From positions 1 through 64,000 of the forward strand of contig CAZEEG010000006.1 in NCBI GenBank assembly GCA_964511065.1: a stretch of 64,000 nt of DNA. Direction: 5' to 3'. Under the pieces are notes generated by a model, which made no database searches, had not been told where the DNA came from, and saw only the letters and a list, made by a program, of their open reading frames with translations. Shown here in pieces: positions 1 through 8,489 of this stretch. Source of the DNA: CALBRZ01 sp964511065. GTDB lineage: Bacteria > Planctomycetota > Planctomycetia > Pirellulales > S012-138. Positions within the stretch are counted from its first letter, which is position 1. Each line of letters starts with the position of its first letter. Both the position numbers and the translations under genes were made by a program.

Positions 1-914
1 AACCGGCCGGCAACTTCCATCTGATAGTGATGGACGCCCGGATCGTCGGTCACCAGGTATTCGCCGGTGTCCTGAATGTCTTCCAGGAAGTACGTGCCGT
101 ACTGCCAGTTGTAACGCAAGTCTTCCGACACGCCGTAGGCGGCGACGCCAAACCGCCGGTAGTTTGGATTGAAAGCGTCGATGACAAACGGCCGTTCCAT
201 GAACACGCTGTTGGTGCTGCTGTTGAGGGCATCCAGACCGTAGGGCCGCTTCTGATTGCCCAGGAGAACCGTTTGAAAGATCGGCAACTCGTTCCAGCCG
301 AGATAGGCATCTTTGATCGAGGGGTCGTTTGGGGTGCCGAATTCGAAGTCGAACTTGTATTCCATCGTGTTGAACAGTTCGCCTCGCGCGGTGATCCGCA
401 GACGCCGCAGCAAGATTCGGTCCTGGACGTCCAAGTCCTCGTCGCCGCGCTCCCAGAAGTTGGCTCCGGGGCTGGTTTCCGGAAACGCCCAATAGTCGGC
501 ATGAATCCGCCCGTTCCATTGCAAGGTGGGACGCTTGGCGGCGTCGATCTCGGCCTCCTTGGCGGCTTCCTCGGATTTCTTGATCGCCTCCTCAAGCGCT
601 TTCACGCGCTCTTCCAGGTCGTCGTCTGGTTTTTGCTGGTCGTCCTCTTTCCCGCTATCGCTTTCGCTCGCTTTTTCGCTTGAGCTGCCGTTGTCGCTGC
701 CATCGCCGGCGCCATTCTCTCCATTTGGCGGTTCAGGCAGGCGGCCGGGTGGTTCCCCCCTGGGTGGCGGCAACGATGGCGGTTGAAAAATCGAATGCCC
801 GGTGCTGTGCGGCACCGTTTGAGCCTGCGCGGCACCAGCCAGCCAACTGGCCAGAAGCGTCCATACCAGGAGGTGCCGTGCGATCGGCCGGGTCATACGT
901 CGCAGTTTATCCAT
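1..914 (-). CDS. Phosphate-selective porin O/P-like outer membrane porin (C-terminus beyond left edge)
   Basis: Reading the minus strand from an ATG at 914 gives an open frame that leaves the window at base 1 with no stop, so at least 304 residues are present and the C-terminus is missing. The N-terminus has a basic start and a hydrophobic stretch ending AGAAQAQ, a good signal peptide. A Pro/Gly/Ser/Asp-rich linker and a short charged coiled coil (EERVKALEEAIKKSEEA) follow. Next come alternating aromatic/polar strands such as WNGRIHADYW, RLRITARGELF and YKFDFEF, and then the LLGNQKRPYG and NSVFMERP segments. In the OprP/OprO family these features mark a coiled coil followed by a beta-barrel. 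An outer-membrane anion or general porin is the likely role, but the substrate cannot be read. A second in-frame ATG at 896 is possible. Several longer-looking frames on both strands here are shadows of this gene. Confidence 0.8.
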   Translation of the reverse strand, partial: MDKLRRMTRPIARHLLVWTLLASWLAGAAQAQTVPHSTGHSIFQPPSLPPPRGEPPGRLPEPPNGENGAGDGSDNGSSSEKASESDSGKEDDQQKPDDDLEERVKALEEAIKKSEEAAKEAEIDAAKRPTLQWNGRIHADYWAFPETSPGANFWERGDEDLDVQDRILLRRLRITARGELFNTMEYKFDFEFGTPNDPSIKDAYLGWNELPIFQTVLLGNQKRPYGLDALNSSTNSVFMERPFVIDAFNPNYRRFGVAAYGVSEDLRYNWQYGTYFLEDIQDTGEYLVTDDPGVHHYQMEVAGR

Positions 915-1617
915 GAAGCCGATTGCATTTCCGAGCGTTTGCCATCTGGCGGCGCTTGCCAGGCATGGCGTACGGGTATGTTGGCTGGGCTTTAACCTGG
1001 CTGTGAAACGACCGAACCGTTCAAGCCACTGGGGGCGGACATCGCAGCCCGGATCGTTGCGATCCATCCGTTCGGTCGTAGCCGTTTCTTCGGCACGACC
1101 GGCACGACGAGAATATGAAGTACTGATGAAGCTCACCCTGTGAGTCACTTCAAGCAGACTGAAATCGGTAAGGATTGACGTTTTGGCGAATCATGACGCG
1201 GTGCCATCGTGCGCAGGGCGAACCATTGGCGCGAATTGGTACAAGGTTCGAACCGTTATGCGCGGCAACTTGAGACCAGCCCCTAGGGCCGTCAAACTCG
1301 GCGCCCGGTAGTGACGACTGTATCGGTTATGCCGAAAATGCCGCCGAATGCTCCCTGCGCCGGGAAGCCAGCATTTAAGGCCCCGTTGGGAGCGCTAGCC
1401 GCCTTCGGATACCACCATTCGCCGGGAAGGTCAGGCTGGTGACCCCGTTGTGCCGGTTGCGCCGGTCACTCGGCGGCAGCGGTCCAAAGGCAAGCCAGCG
1501 GCGCTGGACCGCCGAAGATGAGCGATGGACGGGTGAACCTCGGAGTGTTGGTTTGCCCGCCCGGCGCGGCAATGGCCGCAGCATGATGGAGGCCCGCGCA
1601 GGAGGAGGCATCGGCTT
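915..1617. other. Intergenic region, about 700 bases
   Basis: This lies between the divergent porin gene (minus) and a hypothetical gene (plus), so it should carry promoters for both. Short open frames on both strands have no ribosome binding site and no protein-like composition. A tandem 9-base repeat (cggcacgac twice) lies near 1096-1115. I see no RNA gene and no clear promoter. Confidence 0.5.
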
Positions 1618-2310
1618 ATGTTCTTGGGACGCTCGGCAACGCTCGTGGCGATGGCCGCCGGAGCGGTGGGTATCCCTTACGTGGTGTCCGAGTCTGGCAT
1701 CTCCGGTACCGAACAGGCGGCCGTGGTCGAGCATTTCGATGCCGCTGGTTTGGACGGCGCTGCGACCGGTGCCGCGGCGGCGCCGCATCTGCCGCCGCAA
1801 GCGGGTGCCGCGCCTGCGTTGACCGGCAGCCTCAGCGGCGACCTGGCCGAACCCTTCCGCTTTGAAATCACTCCCGACTGGGTGATGCGGCGCTGGCACC
1901 GCGTTTCGACGATCTCGAATCAGCCCGAGTTGCAAGGGTATCGCGTGCCGCTGGTGACGGGGACACGCGAGCACGACCTGGCTGGCTCGCTGACTTATTT
2001 CTTTGACCGCGATAAGAAGCTCCAACGGATCGTTTTTCACGGTTCGACCGGCAATGCTGTGCCGCTTGTGCAGCGGCTAATGAGCCTGTATGGCTTCCGC
2101 CAGGAAGTGAGCAGCGAGCCGGGATTGTATCTGTACCGCGTCCGGTGGAATGGCAAGCCGGTGAGTGAACTGCAGCTTCGGCCCGCCAGCGTGGTCGATG
2201 CAAACAGCCCGCACGGTCGGGTTGATGTCCACCTGTTGATCGAACGTCCGGCCAAGACGGAATTTTTCACCGGCGGTTACGAGGGCCGCCCGTTGGACGT
2301 GGGCCTATAG
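1618..2310 (+). CDS. Conserved-looking membrane-anchored hypothetical protein
   Basis: The protein has 230 residues. The ATG at 1618 is preceded by a strong purine-rich Shine-Dalgarno (aggaggagg) about 8 bases upstream. Residues 5-23 are hydrophobic (ATLVAMAAGAVGIPYVV), so the protein is probably exported or anchored by its N-terminus. An Ala/Pro-rich linker runs to about residue 75. The compact C-terminal half begins with PFRFEITPDWVMRRWHRV, contains SLTYFFDRDKKLQRIVFHG, and ends with a beta-rich segment. I recognise no catalytic motif. It resembles small secreted proteins of unknown function found in planctomycetes. The family assignment is inference; that the gene is real is well supported by the ribosome binding site and the protein-like composition. 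Confidence 0.75.
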   Translation: MFLGRSATLVAMAAGAVGIPYVVSESGISGTEQAAVVEHFDAAGLDGAATGAAAAPHLPPQAGAAPALTGSLSGDLAEPFRFEITPDWVMRRWHRVSTISNQPELQGYRVPLVTGTREHDLAGSLTYFFDRDKKLQRIVFHGSTGNAVPLVQRLMSLYGFRQEVSSEPGLYLYRVRWNGKPVSELQLRPASVVDANSPHGRVDVHLLIERPAKTEFFTGGYEGRPLDVGL

Positions 2311-2450
2311 TGGTCCCCTGGGGGGCTTGGTGCCGCCTGTTTGGGCCGGGACTTGGTTCGCTGCTGCGCCTCTCCTAGAATTCCCCGAGAGCCGCCCTGG
2401 GCCCTTGGGCCCGACCTTTCCGGCGGTTCCACGTCAACGGAGGGTGAACC

Positions 2451-3731
2451 ATGCAGGCTGAATCTTCGGCGGATCTGGATAGGCTGACCGCAGTTGAAGA
2501 AGTCGAAGTCGCGGGCCACATCATCGACAGCCTCATCTTGCCCAAGGTGCTGGATTTGATCACCGGCCATGGAGGGGCGTTTCAAATCAAGCAGATTTCG
2601 ATCGGCCAGGCACAGGCCGATCCCAGCTACGCGCTGATCGAGGTGCGGGCCGCCGATCCCGATGCGCTCGCCCATATTCTGCACCAGATTGCCGACCACG
2701 GTGCGGTGCCGACCGCGGGCGTCGATTGCCGATTGACGCCTGCCGACGTGGCCGGTGCGTTCCCCGAGGGATTTTACGCGACCACCAATCAGCGGACGGA
2801 AATTCGGCTCGATGGCCAGTGGGTGATGGTCCACGACCAGGAGATGGACTGCGGAATCGTGGTCGATCCGGACCGTCAACACCCCCGCTGCGTGCCGATG
2901 AGCGACATCAACGTGGGTGACCTGGTGGTGGTTGGCCACAGCGGCGTGCGCGTGTTCCCGCACGAGCGGGAAACCGGACACCACACCTTCGCCTTTATGA
3001 ACAGCGCGGTTTCATCGGAGAAACCCAAGGGCCTGGCCATTCGCGATATCGCGCGGCAAATGTTCACCAACCGCCAAGAGGGCGGCAAGACAGTGCTGGT
3101 GGGTGGACCGGCCATTGTCCACACCGGCAGCGGCGAGCACCTGTGCGAGCTGATTCGCCGCGGCTACATCAATCGGCTGTTCGCCGGTAATGCCCTGGCC
3201 ACCCACGATATCGAACAAGCCTTGTTCGGTACCAGCTTGGGAGTGCATCTGGAGCACGGCGGACTGATTGAAACTGGCCACGAACATCACCTGCGGGCCA
3301 TCAACCGCATCCGCCGGATTGGCAGTATCCGGAAAGCTGTCGAGCAGGGCGTGCTGACGCGCGGCATCATGTACGAATGCGTGAAGAACCAGGTCGATTT
3401 CCTGCTGGCAGGCAGTATCCGCGACGACGGCCCCCTGCCCGAGGTCATCACCGACGTTCTTGAGGCCCAACGGCAAATGCGGGAACAACTGCGCGACGTG
3501 AATTTCTGCCTGATGGTGGCCACCACGTTGCACTCCGTAGCCGTGGGCAACCTGCTGCCGGCTTGGGTGAAGGTGATTTGTGTGGACATTAACCCTTCGA
3601 CCGTCATCAAGCTCAACGACCGTGGCAGTTTCCAGACCGTGGGCCTGGTGACCGACGTGGAACCGTTTTTGCGCATCCTGGTCGATGAGGTCACACGGCT
3701 TGAACGGGAAGGAGCGGTCGGCCGGCCATGA
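2451..3731 (+). CDS. LOR/SDH (TIGR00300-type) protein, predicted ornithine cyclodeaminase
   Basis: This 426-residue protein starts at an ATG with a strong ribosome binding site (ggagggtgaacc). It matches the LOR/SDH conserved-domain family. Recognisable segments include EVEVAGHIIDSLILPKVLD near residue 18, GGAFQIKQISIGQ, the nucleotide-binding-like VLVGGPAIVHTGSGEHL near 213, the GLIETGHEHHLRAINRIRR block and MVATTLHSVAVGNLLPA. In archaea, members of this family convert ornithine to proline plus ammonia. In cyanobacteria the same domain forms the C-terminal half of the bifunctional AgrE/ArgZ enzyme. Its stop overlaps the start of the next gene by four bases (ATGA), and that gene encodes the matching arginine dihydrolase-like half. 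I infer ornithine cyclodeaminase activity; a lysine-catabolic role is the older annotation of this family and remains an alternative. Confidence 0.82.
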   Translation: MQAESSADLDRLTAVEEVEVAGHIIDSLILPKVLDLITGHGGAFQIKQISIGQAQADPSYALIEVRAADPDALAHILHQIADHGAVPTAGVDCRLTPADVAGAFPEGFYATTNQRTEIRLDGQWVMVHDQEMDCGIVVDPDRQHPRCVPMSDINVGDLVVVGHSGVRVFPHERETGHHTFAFMNSAVSSEKPKGLAIRDIARQMFTNRQEGGKTVLVGGPAIVHTGSGEHLCELIRRGYINRLFAGNALATHDIEQALFGTSLGVHLEHGGLIETGHEHHLRAINRIRRIGSIRKAVEQGVLTRGIMYECVKNQVDFLLAGSIRDDGPLPEVITDVLEAQRQMREQLRDVNFCLMVATTLHSVAVGNLLPAWVKVICVDINPSTVIKLNDRGSFQTVGLVTDVEPFLRILVDEVTRLEREGAVGRP

Positions 3732-4600
3732 ACCAACCACACCGGCAAGCTCAGATTCTGATGTGTCCGCCGGACCATTACGGGATTGAGTACGAGATCA
3801 ATCCGTGGATGGACCGAGCGCGCCAGGCCGATCGTGCAGTGGCGGCCCAGCAATGGAGACAGCTTAAGGCCATCTTGGAGGAAGCCGGGGCGCAGATTCA
3901 TACGATGCAGCCCGTGGAAGGTCTGCCCGACCTCGTCTTCACGGCCAATGCGGCATTGATCTACGGCGATGCCAGTGGCGGGAAACTCGCCGTGCTGGCG
4001 AACTTCCTTCATCCGCAGCGGCAGGGCGAAACCGAGCACGACGAGCGGTGGTTCAGGGACCACGGTTTCGCGATCGAGCGGCTTCCCGAGCAATTTGCCT
4101 TTGAAGGCGCCGGTGATGCCTTGTTCTGCGGCGATACGCTATTTGCCGGATACCGGATTCGCAGCGACGCGGCCGGGCATCAGCAGTTGGGGACGATGCT
4201 CGCCTGCCGCGTGATCCCCCTGGAACTGGTGGACCATTACTACTACCACCTCGACACCTGCTTCTGCCCTCTCGATCTGGAAACGGCCATCTACTACCCG
4301 GCGGCGTTCGACCAGTACGGGCTCAAAGCGCTGCATGCGCACGTGCCGAATCTGATTGCCGTGGAGGAGGAAGAAGCCCGACGTTTTGCCTGCAACGCCG
4401 TGGTGGTGGGGCGAACCGTCGTGACCAACACGGGCTGCCCCAAGCTGCACCAGGAACTTGGGGCCCGAGGGTTTGAACCCAGGGCGACTCCGCTGGATGA
4501 ATTCGTCAAGGCGGGCGGCAGCGCCAAGTGTCTTACGCTACGTTTAGATGGCGAAGAAGCCGCCGCATGGCGCTACCGGGAGGCGACCCGATCGGCATAA
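3728..4600 (+). CDS. ArgZ-like arginine dihydrolase / amidinotransferase-fold (GME) enzyme
   Basis: The protein has 290 residues and starts inside the stop of the preceding gene (ATGA overlap), so the two are translationally coupled. It belongs to the guanidino-group modifying enzyme superfamily. Candidate catalytic residues are Asn74 in FTANAAL, Glu126 and Asp130 in FEGAGDAL, His174 in YHLDTCFCP and the nucleophile Cys268 in GGSAKCLTL. The Asn in FTANAAL is at the position known in cyanobacterial ArgZ/AgrE (Asn71), where it supports full dihydrolysis of arginine to ornithine, CO2 and two ammonia rather than simple deimination. With its partner it would form an arginine to ornithine to proline route that also releases ammonia. 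Dimethylarginine hydrolase or plain arginine deiminase are weaker alternatives. Confidence 0.82.
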   Translation: MNQPHRQAQILMCPPDHYGIEYEINPWMDRARQADRAVAAQQWRQLKAILEEAGAQIHTMQPVEGLPDLVFTANAALIYGDASGGKLAVLANFLHPQRQGETEHDERWFRDHGFAIERLPEQFAFEGAGDALFCGDTLFAGYRIRSDAAGHQQLGTMLACRVIPLELVDHYYYHLDTCFCPLDLETAIYYPAAFDQYGLKALHAHVPNLIAVEEEEARRFACNAVVVGRTVVTNTGCPKLHQELGARGFEPRATPLDEFVKAGGSAKCLTLRLDGEEAAAWRYREATRSA

Positions 4601-4698
4601 CCGGCACGCGCCGTCGGCATGTCGCGGGAAGCATACGACCGCGTGGCCGATTCTTGATCCGCCCTCCGGTGTTCACTGCCGAAAGTTGAGTTCTCGCC

Positions 4699-5127
4699 GT
4701 GCAGCCCCCCCGCAGTCCGTCGAACCGCGAAATCGCCGACGCCCTCGACGACCAGAAATTGCGTTTCCTGCTGGATGGACTGGAACGCAACACCTTCCAA
4801 CTGCCCTATACGTTGCGGCTGGTGGAAGAGACGCGGCCGGTGGAACCGATCCGGGCCGTGGCCTCGCGGGCCACACTGGTTCGACTGGGGATCGAACTGG
4901 CTCAGGCCGCGATGGAAGCCCGGGAGGAAGTCATCCTGGGCGACGATCTGCGGCCGCGAACGGATGCGGGGCAGGGGCTGGTCCACGTGCTGGTGATGGG
5001 CGAAAAGCCCGCAGCGCGCGGCCCGCGCAAAGGCGACCTGGGCTGCTTCTTGCTGATCCTGGCGACCATCGCCATTCTGGTCCTGGCCGCCATTGGGTTG
5101 CTGACCGTGATGGGCTGGGTACGGTAA
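4699..5127 (+). CDS. Small C-terminally membrane-anchored hypothetical protein
   Basis: Starting at GTG 4699 the product has 142 residues; the start is not certain because no good ribosome binding site is visible. The first 110 residues look soluble and helical (REIADALDDQKLRFLLDGLERN, then an acidic and hydrophobic segment). Residues 115-137 form a single strong membrane helix (GCFLLILATIAILVLAAIGLL), giving a tail-anchored-like layout. No domain is recognised. The gene lies about 100 bases after the arginine enzyme pair on the same strand and could be co-transcribed with it. The overlapping frames at 4548-5219 and on the minus strand are much richer in Arg, Pro and Ser and look like shadows. 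Confidence 0.6.
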   Translation: MQPPRSPSNREIADALDDQKLRFLLDGLERNTFQLPYTLRLVEETRPVEPIRAVASRATLVRLGIELAQAAMEAREEVILGDDLRPRTDAGQGLVHVLVMGEKPAARGPRKGDLGCFLLILATIAILVLAAIGLLTVMGWVR

Positions 5128-5171
5128 TGCCGCCGGGACGGCGATGGCTGACCCACCCTCAATGCACCATG

Positions 5172-5537
5172 TTACGGCTTGGGGGGATCATGCGGATATT
5201 CCACGGTGACGTTGGTTGAGATTCCGCCGCGGGGGGTGAACTTTGCCACCAGGCGCAGCCACTTGGGCTGCATCACGGCGACCATGTCGTTGAGAATCCG
5301 GTTGGTTACGTCCTCGTAGAACGCACCCACGTTGCGGTACTGCTGCAGGTACAGCTTCAGACTCTTCAACTCCACGCACCGCTCGGCGGGAAGATACGTA
5401 AACGTGAGCGTGCCGAAGTCCGGCTGACCCGTCTTGGGGCAAACCGATGTGAATTCCGGACACACGATCTCAATGGTGTAATCGCGGTCGGGGTGCGGGT
5501 TCTCGAACGTTTCGAGCGTAGAGCGAAAATCGGTCAT
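5172..5537 (-). CDS. queF: NADPH-dependent preQ0 reductase QueF (type I)
   Basis: QueF reduces 7-cyano-7-deazaguanine (preQ0) to preQ1, a cytoplasmic step in queuosine synthesis. From the ATG at 5537 the product has 121 residues; an earlier in-frame start at 5567 would add ten residues and is less like the family. The catalytic segment CPEFTSVCPKTGQPDF is intact, with nucleophile Cys33 and proton donor Asp40. It is followed by the family signature ELKSLKLYLQQYRN and GAFYED. The length fits the short single-domain type I enzymes rather than the two-domain E. coli type. No other queuosine gene is adjacent. The gene faces the small membrane protein gene across a short gap. Confidence 0.95.
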   Translation of the reverse strand: MTDFRSTLETFENPHPDRDYTIEIVCPEFTSVCPKTGQPDFGTLTFTYLPAERCVELKSLKLYLQQYRNVGAFYEDVTNRILNDMVAVMQPKWLRLVAKFTPRGGISTNVTVEYPHDPPKP

Positions 5538-5672
5538 GGCTGGGTGGGGCAGGTCGCCGCAAGGCAATGGGTACGGGAAAACTGGGCCGGCGGCATGGCA
5601 GCTTCCGGCACGCTATCCCTCATTCTTCCATTGCCGGCCGAATCGAGCCAGGGGGGCCAAGGTAAACGCGGC

Positions 5673-6623
5673 TCAGGTAATGGCTTTGCTGCCCATGTAG
5701 TAGCCCAGGGCGAGCGTCGGAACGATCAGCACGATGACCAGCACACCAGTGAGCCCGCCGACCATGACCTGGCAAACCGTGGCATCCAGCACAATCAAGG
5801 CCAACAGACAATGCTTGACGGCAAACTGCACTTTGCGCGGTACCGGGTCGAACACGGCCACTAGCGGCCGCCAGATAATCAACATGCCCAGCAGCGACAT
5901 CAGCGAGGCGTAGCGGGTGAGGTTCGCGTCGGGCTGAGGGGCGAACCATAGAGGGAACGAGGCCAGGATGCCAATCCCCAGCGCCATCACGGCAACGCCC
6001 CAGCCCAGCATCAGCCGGTTGCTCACTTGCGACTCGGTTCGGGCGAACCAGGTAACGCCGGCGATGTAGGTGCCAATCCCGGCGGCGATCGCATAATGCC
6101 AGGGTTGCAGCGACCCGGCGAGCGTGGACATTCCCAGCAGCACGTTCAGGAACCGGCAACTGCCCATCACCAGCGGGGCCGCGGGCGTGTGTTTCAGCAC
6201 TTTGTCGTAAAGGACCACGGCCAGGGCCAGTGCCGAGGAGATCAGCCCGGCCCGCCAACTGCTGTCCAGCCAACTGACCCCCCAACCAAAAGCCATGCCG
6301 ATAATGAGAAACTCAAACCCGATCAGCCGGGCCAGTTCGTACGGCACCCGGCCGGAAGGAATGGGCCGCTCGGGCCGCTCGCGGGCGTCAATCTCAACGT
6401 CGTAAACATCGTTGAGCACCATCCCGGCGGTGTACAGAAAACCGCTGGATGCCAGCAGCATCAGCAGGGCGGTTAGCGAGAAGTAGGGATCGTTCGCGCC
6501 GTGCGCAATAAAGTACCCCAACAGGATATCGGCAAACGTGGTGAAAACGGCGGGCAGCCGGAATAGCTGCGCGTAGGCCAACACCACCGACGAGGATCGT
6601 CCTTGGGGGGGCGGGGCATTCAA
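5673..6623 (-). CDS. UbiA-family (EboC-like) membrane prenyltransferase
   Basis: This is a polytopic membrane protein with about eight to nine hydrophobic segments. The UbiA signature NDVYDVEIDARERPERPIPS is complete and supplies the first Asp-rich magnesium/diphosphate motif. The second region (YDKVLKHTPAAPLVMGSCR) is near the middle. The NDVxDxxxDARERPERPIPSGR form is the one I associate with the EboC-like branch, which transports or prenylates unknown lipids, rather than menaquinone or heme synthesis. The start is uncertain: TTG at 6623 gives 316 residues and a family-like N-terminus, while GTG at 6701 has a weak aAGGG site upstream and would add 26 residues. The open frame extends farther upstream but is Arg/Gly/Pro-rich there. 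It lies downstream of trpE on the same strand, with a gap of roughly 180 bases from the preferred start. Confidence 0.85.
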   Translation of the reverse strand: MNAPPPQGRSSSVVLAYAQLFRLPAVFTTFADILLGYFIAHGANDPYFSLTALLMLLASSGFLYTAGMVLNDVYDVEIDARERPERPIPSGRVPYELARLIGFEFLIIGMAFGWGVSWLDSSWRAGLISSALALAVVLYDKVLKHTPAAPLVMGSCRFLNVLLGMSTLAGSLQPWHYAIAAGIGTYIAGVTWFARTESQVSNRLMLGWGVAVMALGIGILASFPLWFAPQPDANLTRYASLMSLLGMLIIWRPLVAVFDPVPRKVQFAVKHCLLALIVLDATVCQVMVGGLTGVLVIVLIVPTLALGYYMGSKAIT

Positions 6624-6802
6624 CGGGCGGCTCGCACAGGTTCGACACAGCGGGAAGCAGACAATCACACGGCAGACAACGTTTGGCAGCTTCCATCGCA
6701 CGTGCCCTTGATCGGCCGGCGATGCCGCCGATGGTGGATTGTAGTCTGGCCGATAACCGGGCATAACCCCTATTGCGAAAGCCGTCGCCCCGGCGATTGG
6801 GC

Positions 6803-8341
6803 CTATCCCGCACTCGGGGACGGGTTTCGGTCCGCTTGCCGCCCACAGCGGCTTTCGGTCATCGCCAGGGCCTTGAGCAGTCCCCGGGCCTTGTTGAGCG
6901 TTTCCTGGTATTCGTTGGCCGGGATGCTGTCGGCCACGATGCCTGCGCCCACCTGGACATAAGCCTGATCGCCCTGGATCACCAGCGTTCGCAGGGCAAT
7001 GCAGGTGTCCATGTTGCCGTTGAAGTCGATATAGCCCACGGCGCCGGCGTAAGGACCGCGGCGCTGGGGCTCCAGTTCGTCGATAATCTCCATCGCCCGA
7101 ACCTTGGGAGCGCCCGACACGGTACCGACCGGCAGGCAAGCCCGGAGGGCATCGAACGCGGTGCGCCCTTCATCGAGCATGCCGCGAACGTTGGACGTGA
7201 TGTGCATGACGTGGCTATAGCGCTCGATGGTCATCACGTCGGACAGTTCGACGGTGCCAAACCTGGCCACGCGGCCAATATCGTTGCGGCCCAGGTCGAC
7301 CAGCATCACGTGTTCGGCCCGCTCCTTGGGGTCGGCCAGCAGTTCTTCCGCCAGGCGGCGGTCTTCCTCGGGCGTCTCGCCGCGCGGACGCGTGCCCGCC
7401 AACGGCCGGGTGATGACCTCGCCATCCTTCACGCGAACCATGATTTCCGGCGAACTGCCCACCAGCGTCACGCTGGGCGTGCGCAGATAGAACATAAACG
7501 GGCTGGGATTCACCACCCGGAGCGTGCGATAGATCTCCAGCGGCGGGACCGTGATCGTGGTTTGCAAACGCTGGCTGATGACGACCTGAAAGATATCGCC
7601 GGCGCGAATGTACTCCAGGCACCGTTCGACGGCCGACTCGAAGTCCTCGCGGCGGAAGTTCGACCGCACTTCAAGCTGCTCAGGGTCCGCATCCACCAGG
7701 TCGGCCAGTTGCAGTTCGCTGCCGGGCTTTTCCAACTGTCCGACCAGTTCGTCCACCTGGCCGCATGCCCCATCGTACGCGGCCTTCAAGTCGGTGCCCT
7801 CGTCGACTTGAGCCAGCACAATCACAAACAGCGTCTTATGGATGTGGTCGAAAACGACCATCGAGCCGTAAAGGGCGAATGCCATGTCAGGCAGATTTCG
7901 CTCATCGGGCGGAGCGTTGGGTAACCGCTCCACGTACCGTACGGTATCGTATCCGGCGTATCCGACCGCACCGCCGCAAAACGGCGGCAACCCGGGGATG
8001 ATTGCGGACCGTTGGTTCGCGACCATCGCTTCCAGTTCGGCCAGCGGATCGGCGGCCTCGTACTCGGTGGCCTCGGTACTTCCGTCGGCGTTGAGACGAA
8101 CCCGGCGGACCATATGCCCCCGGGCCTCAAACTGTTCGTACGGATCGGCTGTGAGGAAACTGTAGCGACCGACCTTCTCACCACCGACCACGCTTTCGAA
8201 CAAGCAACTGCACGTCCCGCGATCGATCTTGAGGAACGCAGAAACCGGCGTTTGCGTGTCGGAAAGCAGCTTGCGATAGACCGGCACCAGGTTGGCTTTG
8301 CTCGCCAGCGCTTGGAACTGCTCGAAACTGGGAAAGTGCAT
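6803..8341 (-). CDS. trpE: Anthranilate synthase component I
   Basis: TrpE converts chorismate to anthranilate with ammonia supplied by the TrpG glutaminase, the first committed step of tryptophan synthesis. The protein has 512 residues, the usual length. The N-terminal tryptophan-binding region has CLFESVVGGEKVGRYSF, corresponding to the LLES feedback-inhibition element. The chorismate-binding domain has AGTRPRGETPEED, MLVDLGRNDIGRVA, SHVMHITSNVRG, LPVGTVSGAPKVRAM and GAVGYIDFNGNMDTCIALR, all typical of active enzymes. The ATG at 8341 has no obvious ribosome binding site but fits the family N-terminus. No trpG or other trp gene is within the window on either side. Aminodeoxychorismate synthase PabB is the alternative, but the LLES-type element favours TrpE. 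Confidence 0.93.
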   Translation of the reverse strand: MHFPSFEQFQALASKANLVPVYRKLLSDTQTPVSAFLKIDRGTCSCLFESVVGGEKVGRYSFLTADPYEQFEARGHMVRRVRLNADGSTEATEYEAADPLAELEAMVANQRSAIIPGLPPFCGGAVGYAGYDTVRYVERLPNAPPDERNLPDMAFALYGSMVVFDHIHKTLFVIVLAQVDEGTDLKAAYDGACGQVDELVGQLEKPGSELQLADLVDADPEQLEVRSNFRREDFESAVERCLEYIRAGDIFQVVISQRLQTTITVPPLEIYRTLRVVNPSPFMFYLRTPSVTLVGSSPEIMVRVKDGEVITRPLAGTRPRGETPEEDRRLAEELLADPKERAEHVMLVDLGRNDIGRVARFGTVELSDVMTIERYSHVMHITSNVRGMLDEGRTAFDALRACLPVGTVSGAPKVRAMEIIDELEPQRRGPYAGAVGYIDFNGNMDTCIALRTLVIQGDQAYVQVGAGIVADSIPANEYQETLNKARGLLKALAMTESRCGRQADRNPSPSAG

Positions 8342-8489
8342 AAACGGTGTGTGGGGTTATTGCTTTCTTGCGCGGCGAACACCCGCTCTATGTCATACCG
8401 CTCGCTGAGATGCCGCCGGTTTCACTGAGAAAACGCCAAACCAGCGGCACTCTTGCGTTCGACGAGCCGTCATGAGGAAGCCGCAACGC

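Noticed and set aside
27..683. Plus-strand frame across the left edge
   Set aside because: The minus strand gives a coherent porin with a signal peptide; the plus frame has no ribosome binding site or fold-like pattern.
1245..1254. ggttcgaacc, resembling a tRNA T-arm loop
   Set aside because: No acceptor, D or anticodon stem can be built around it; it is a simple palindrome.
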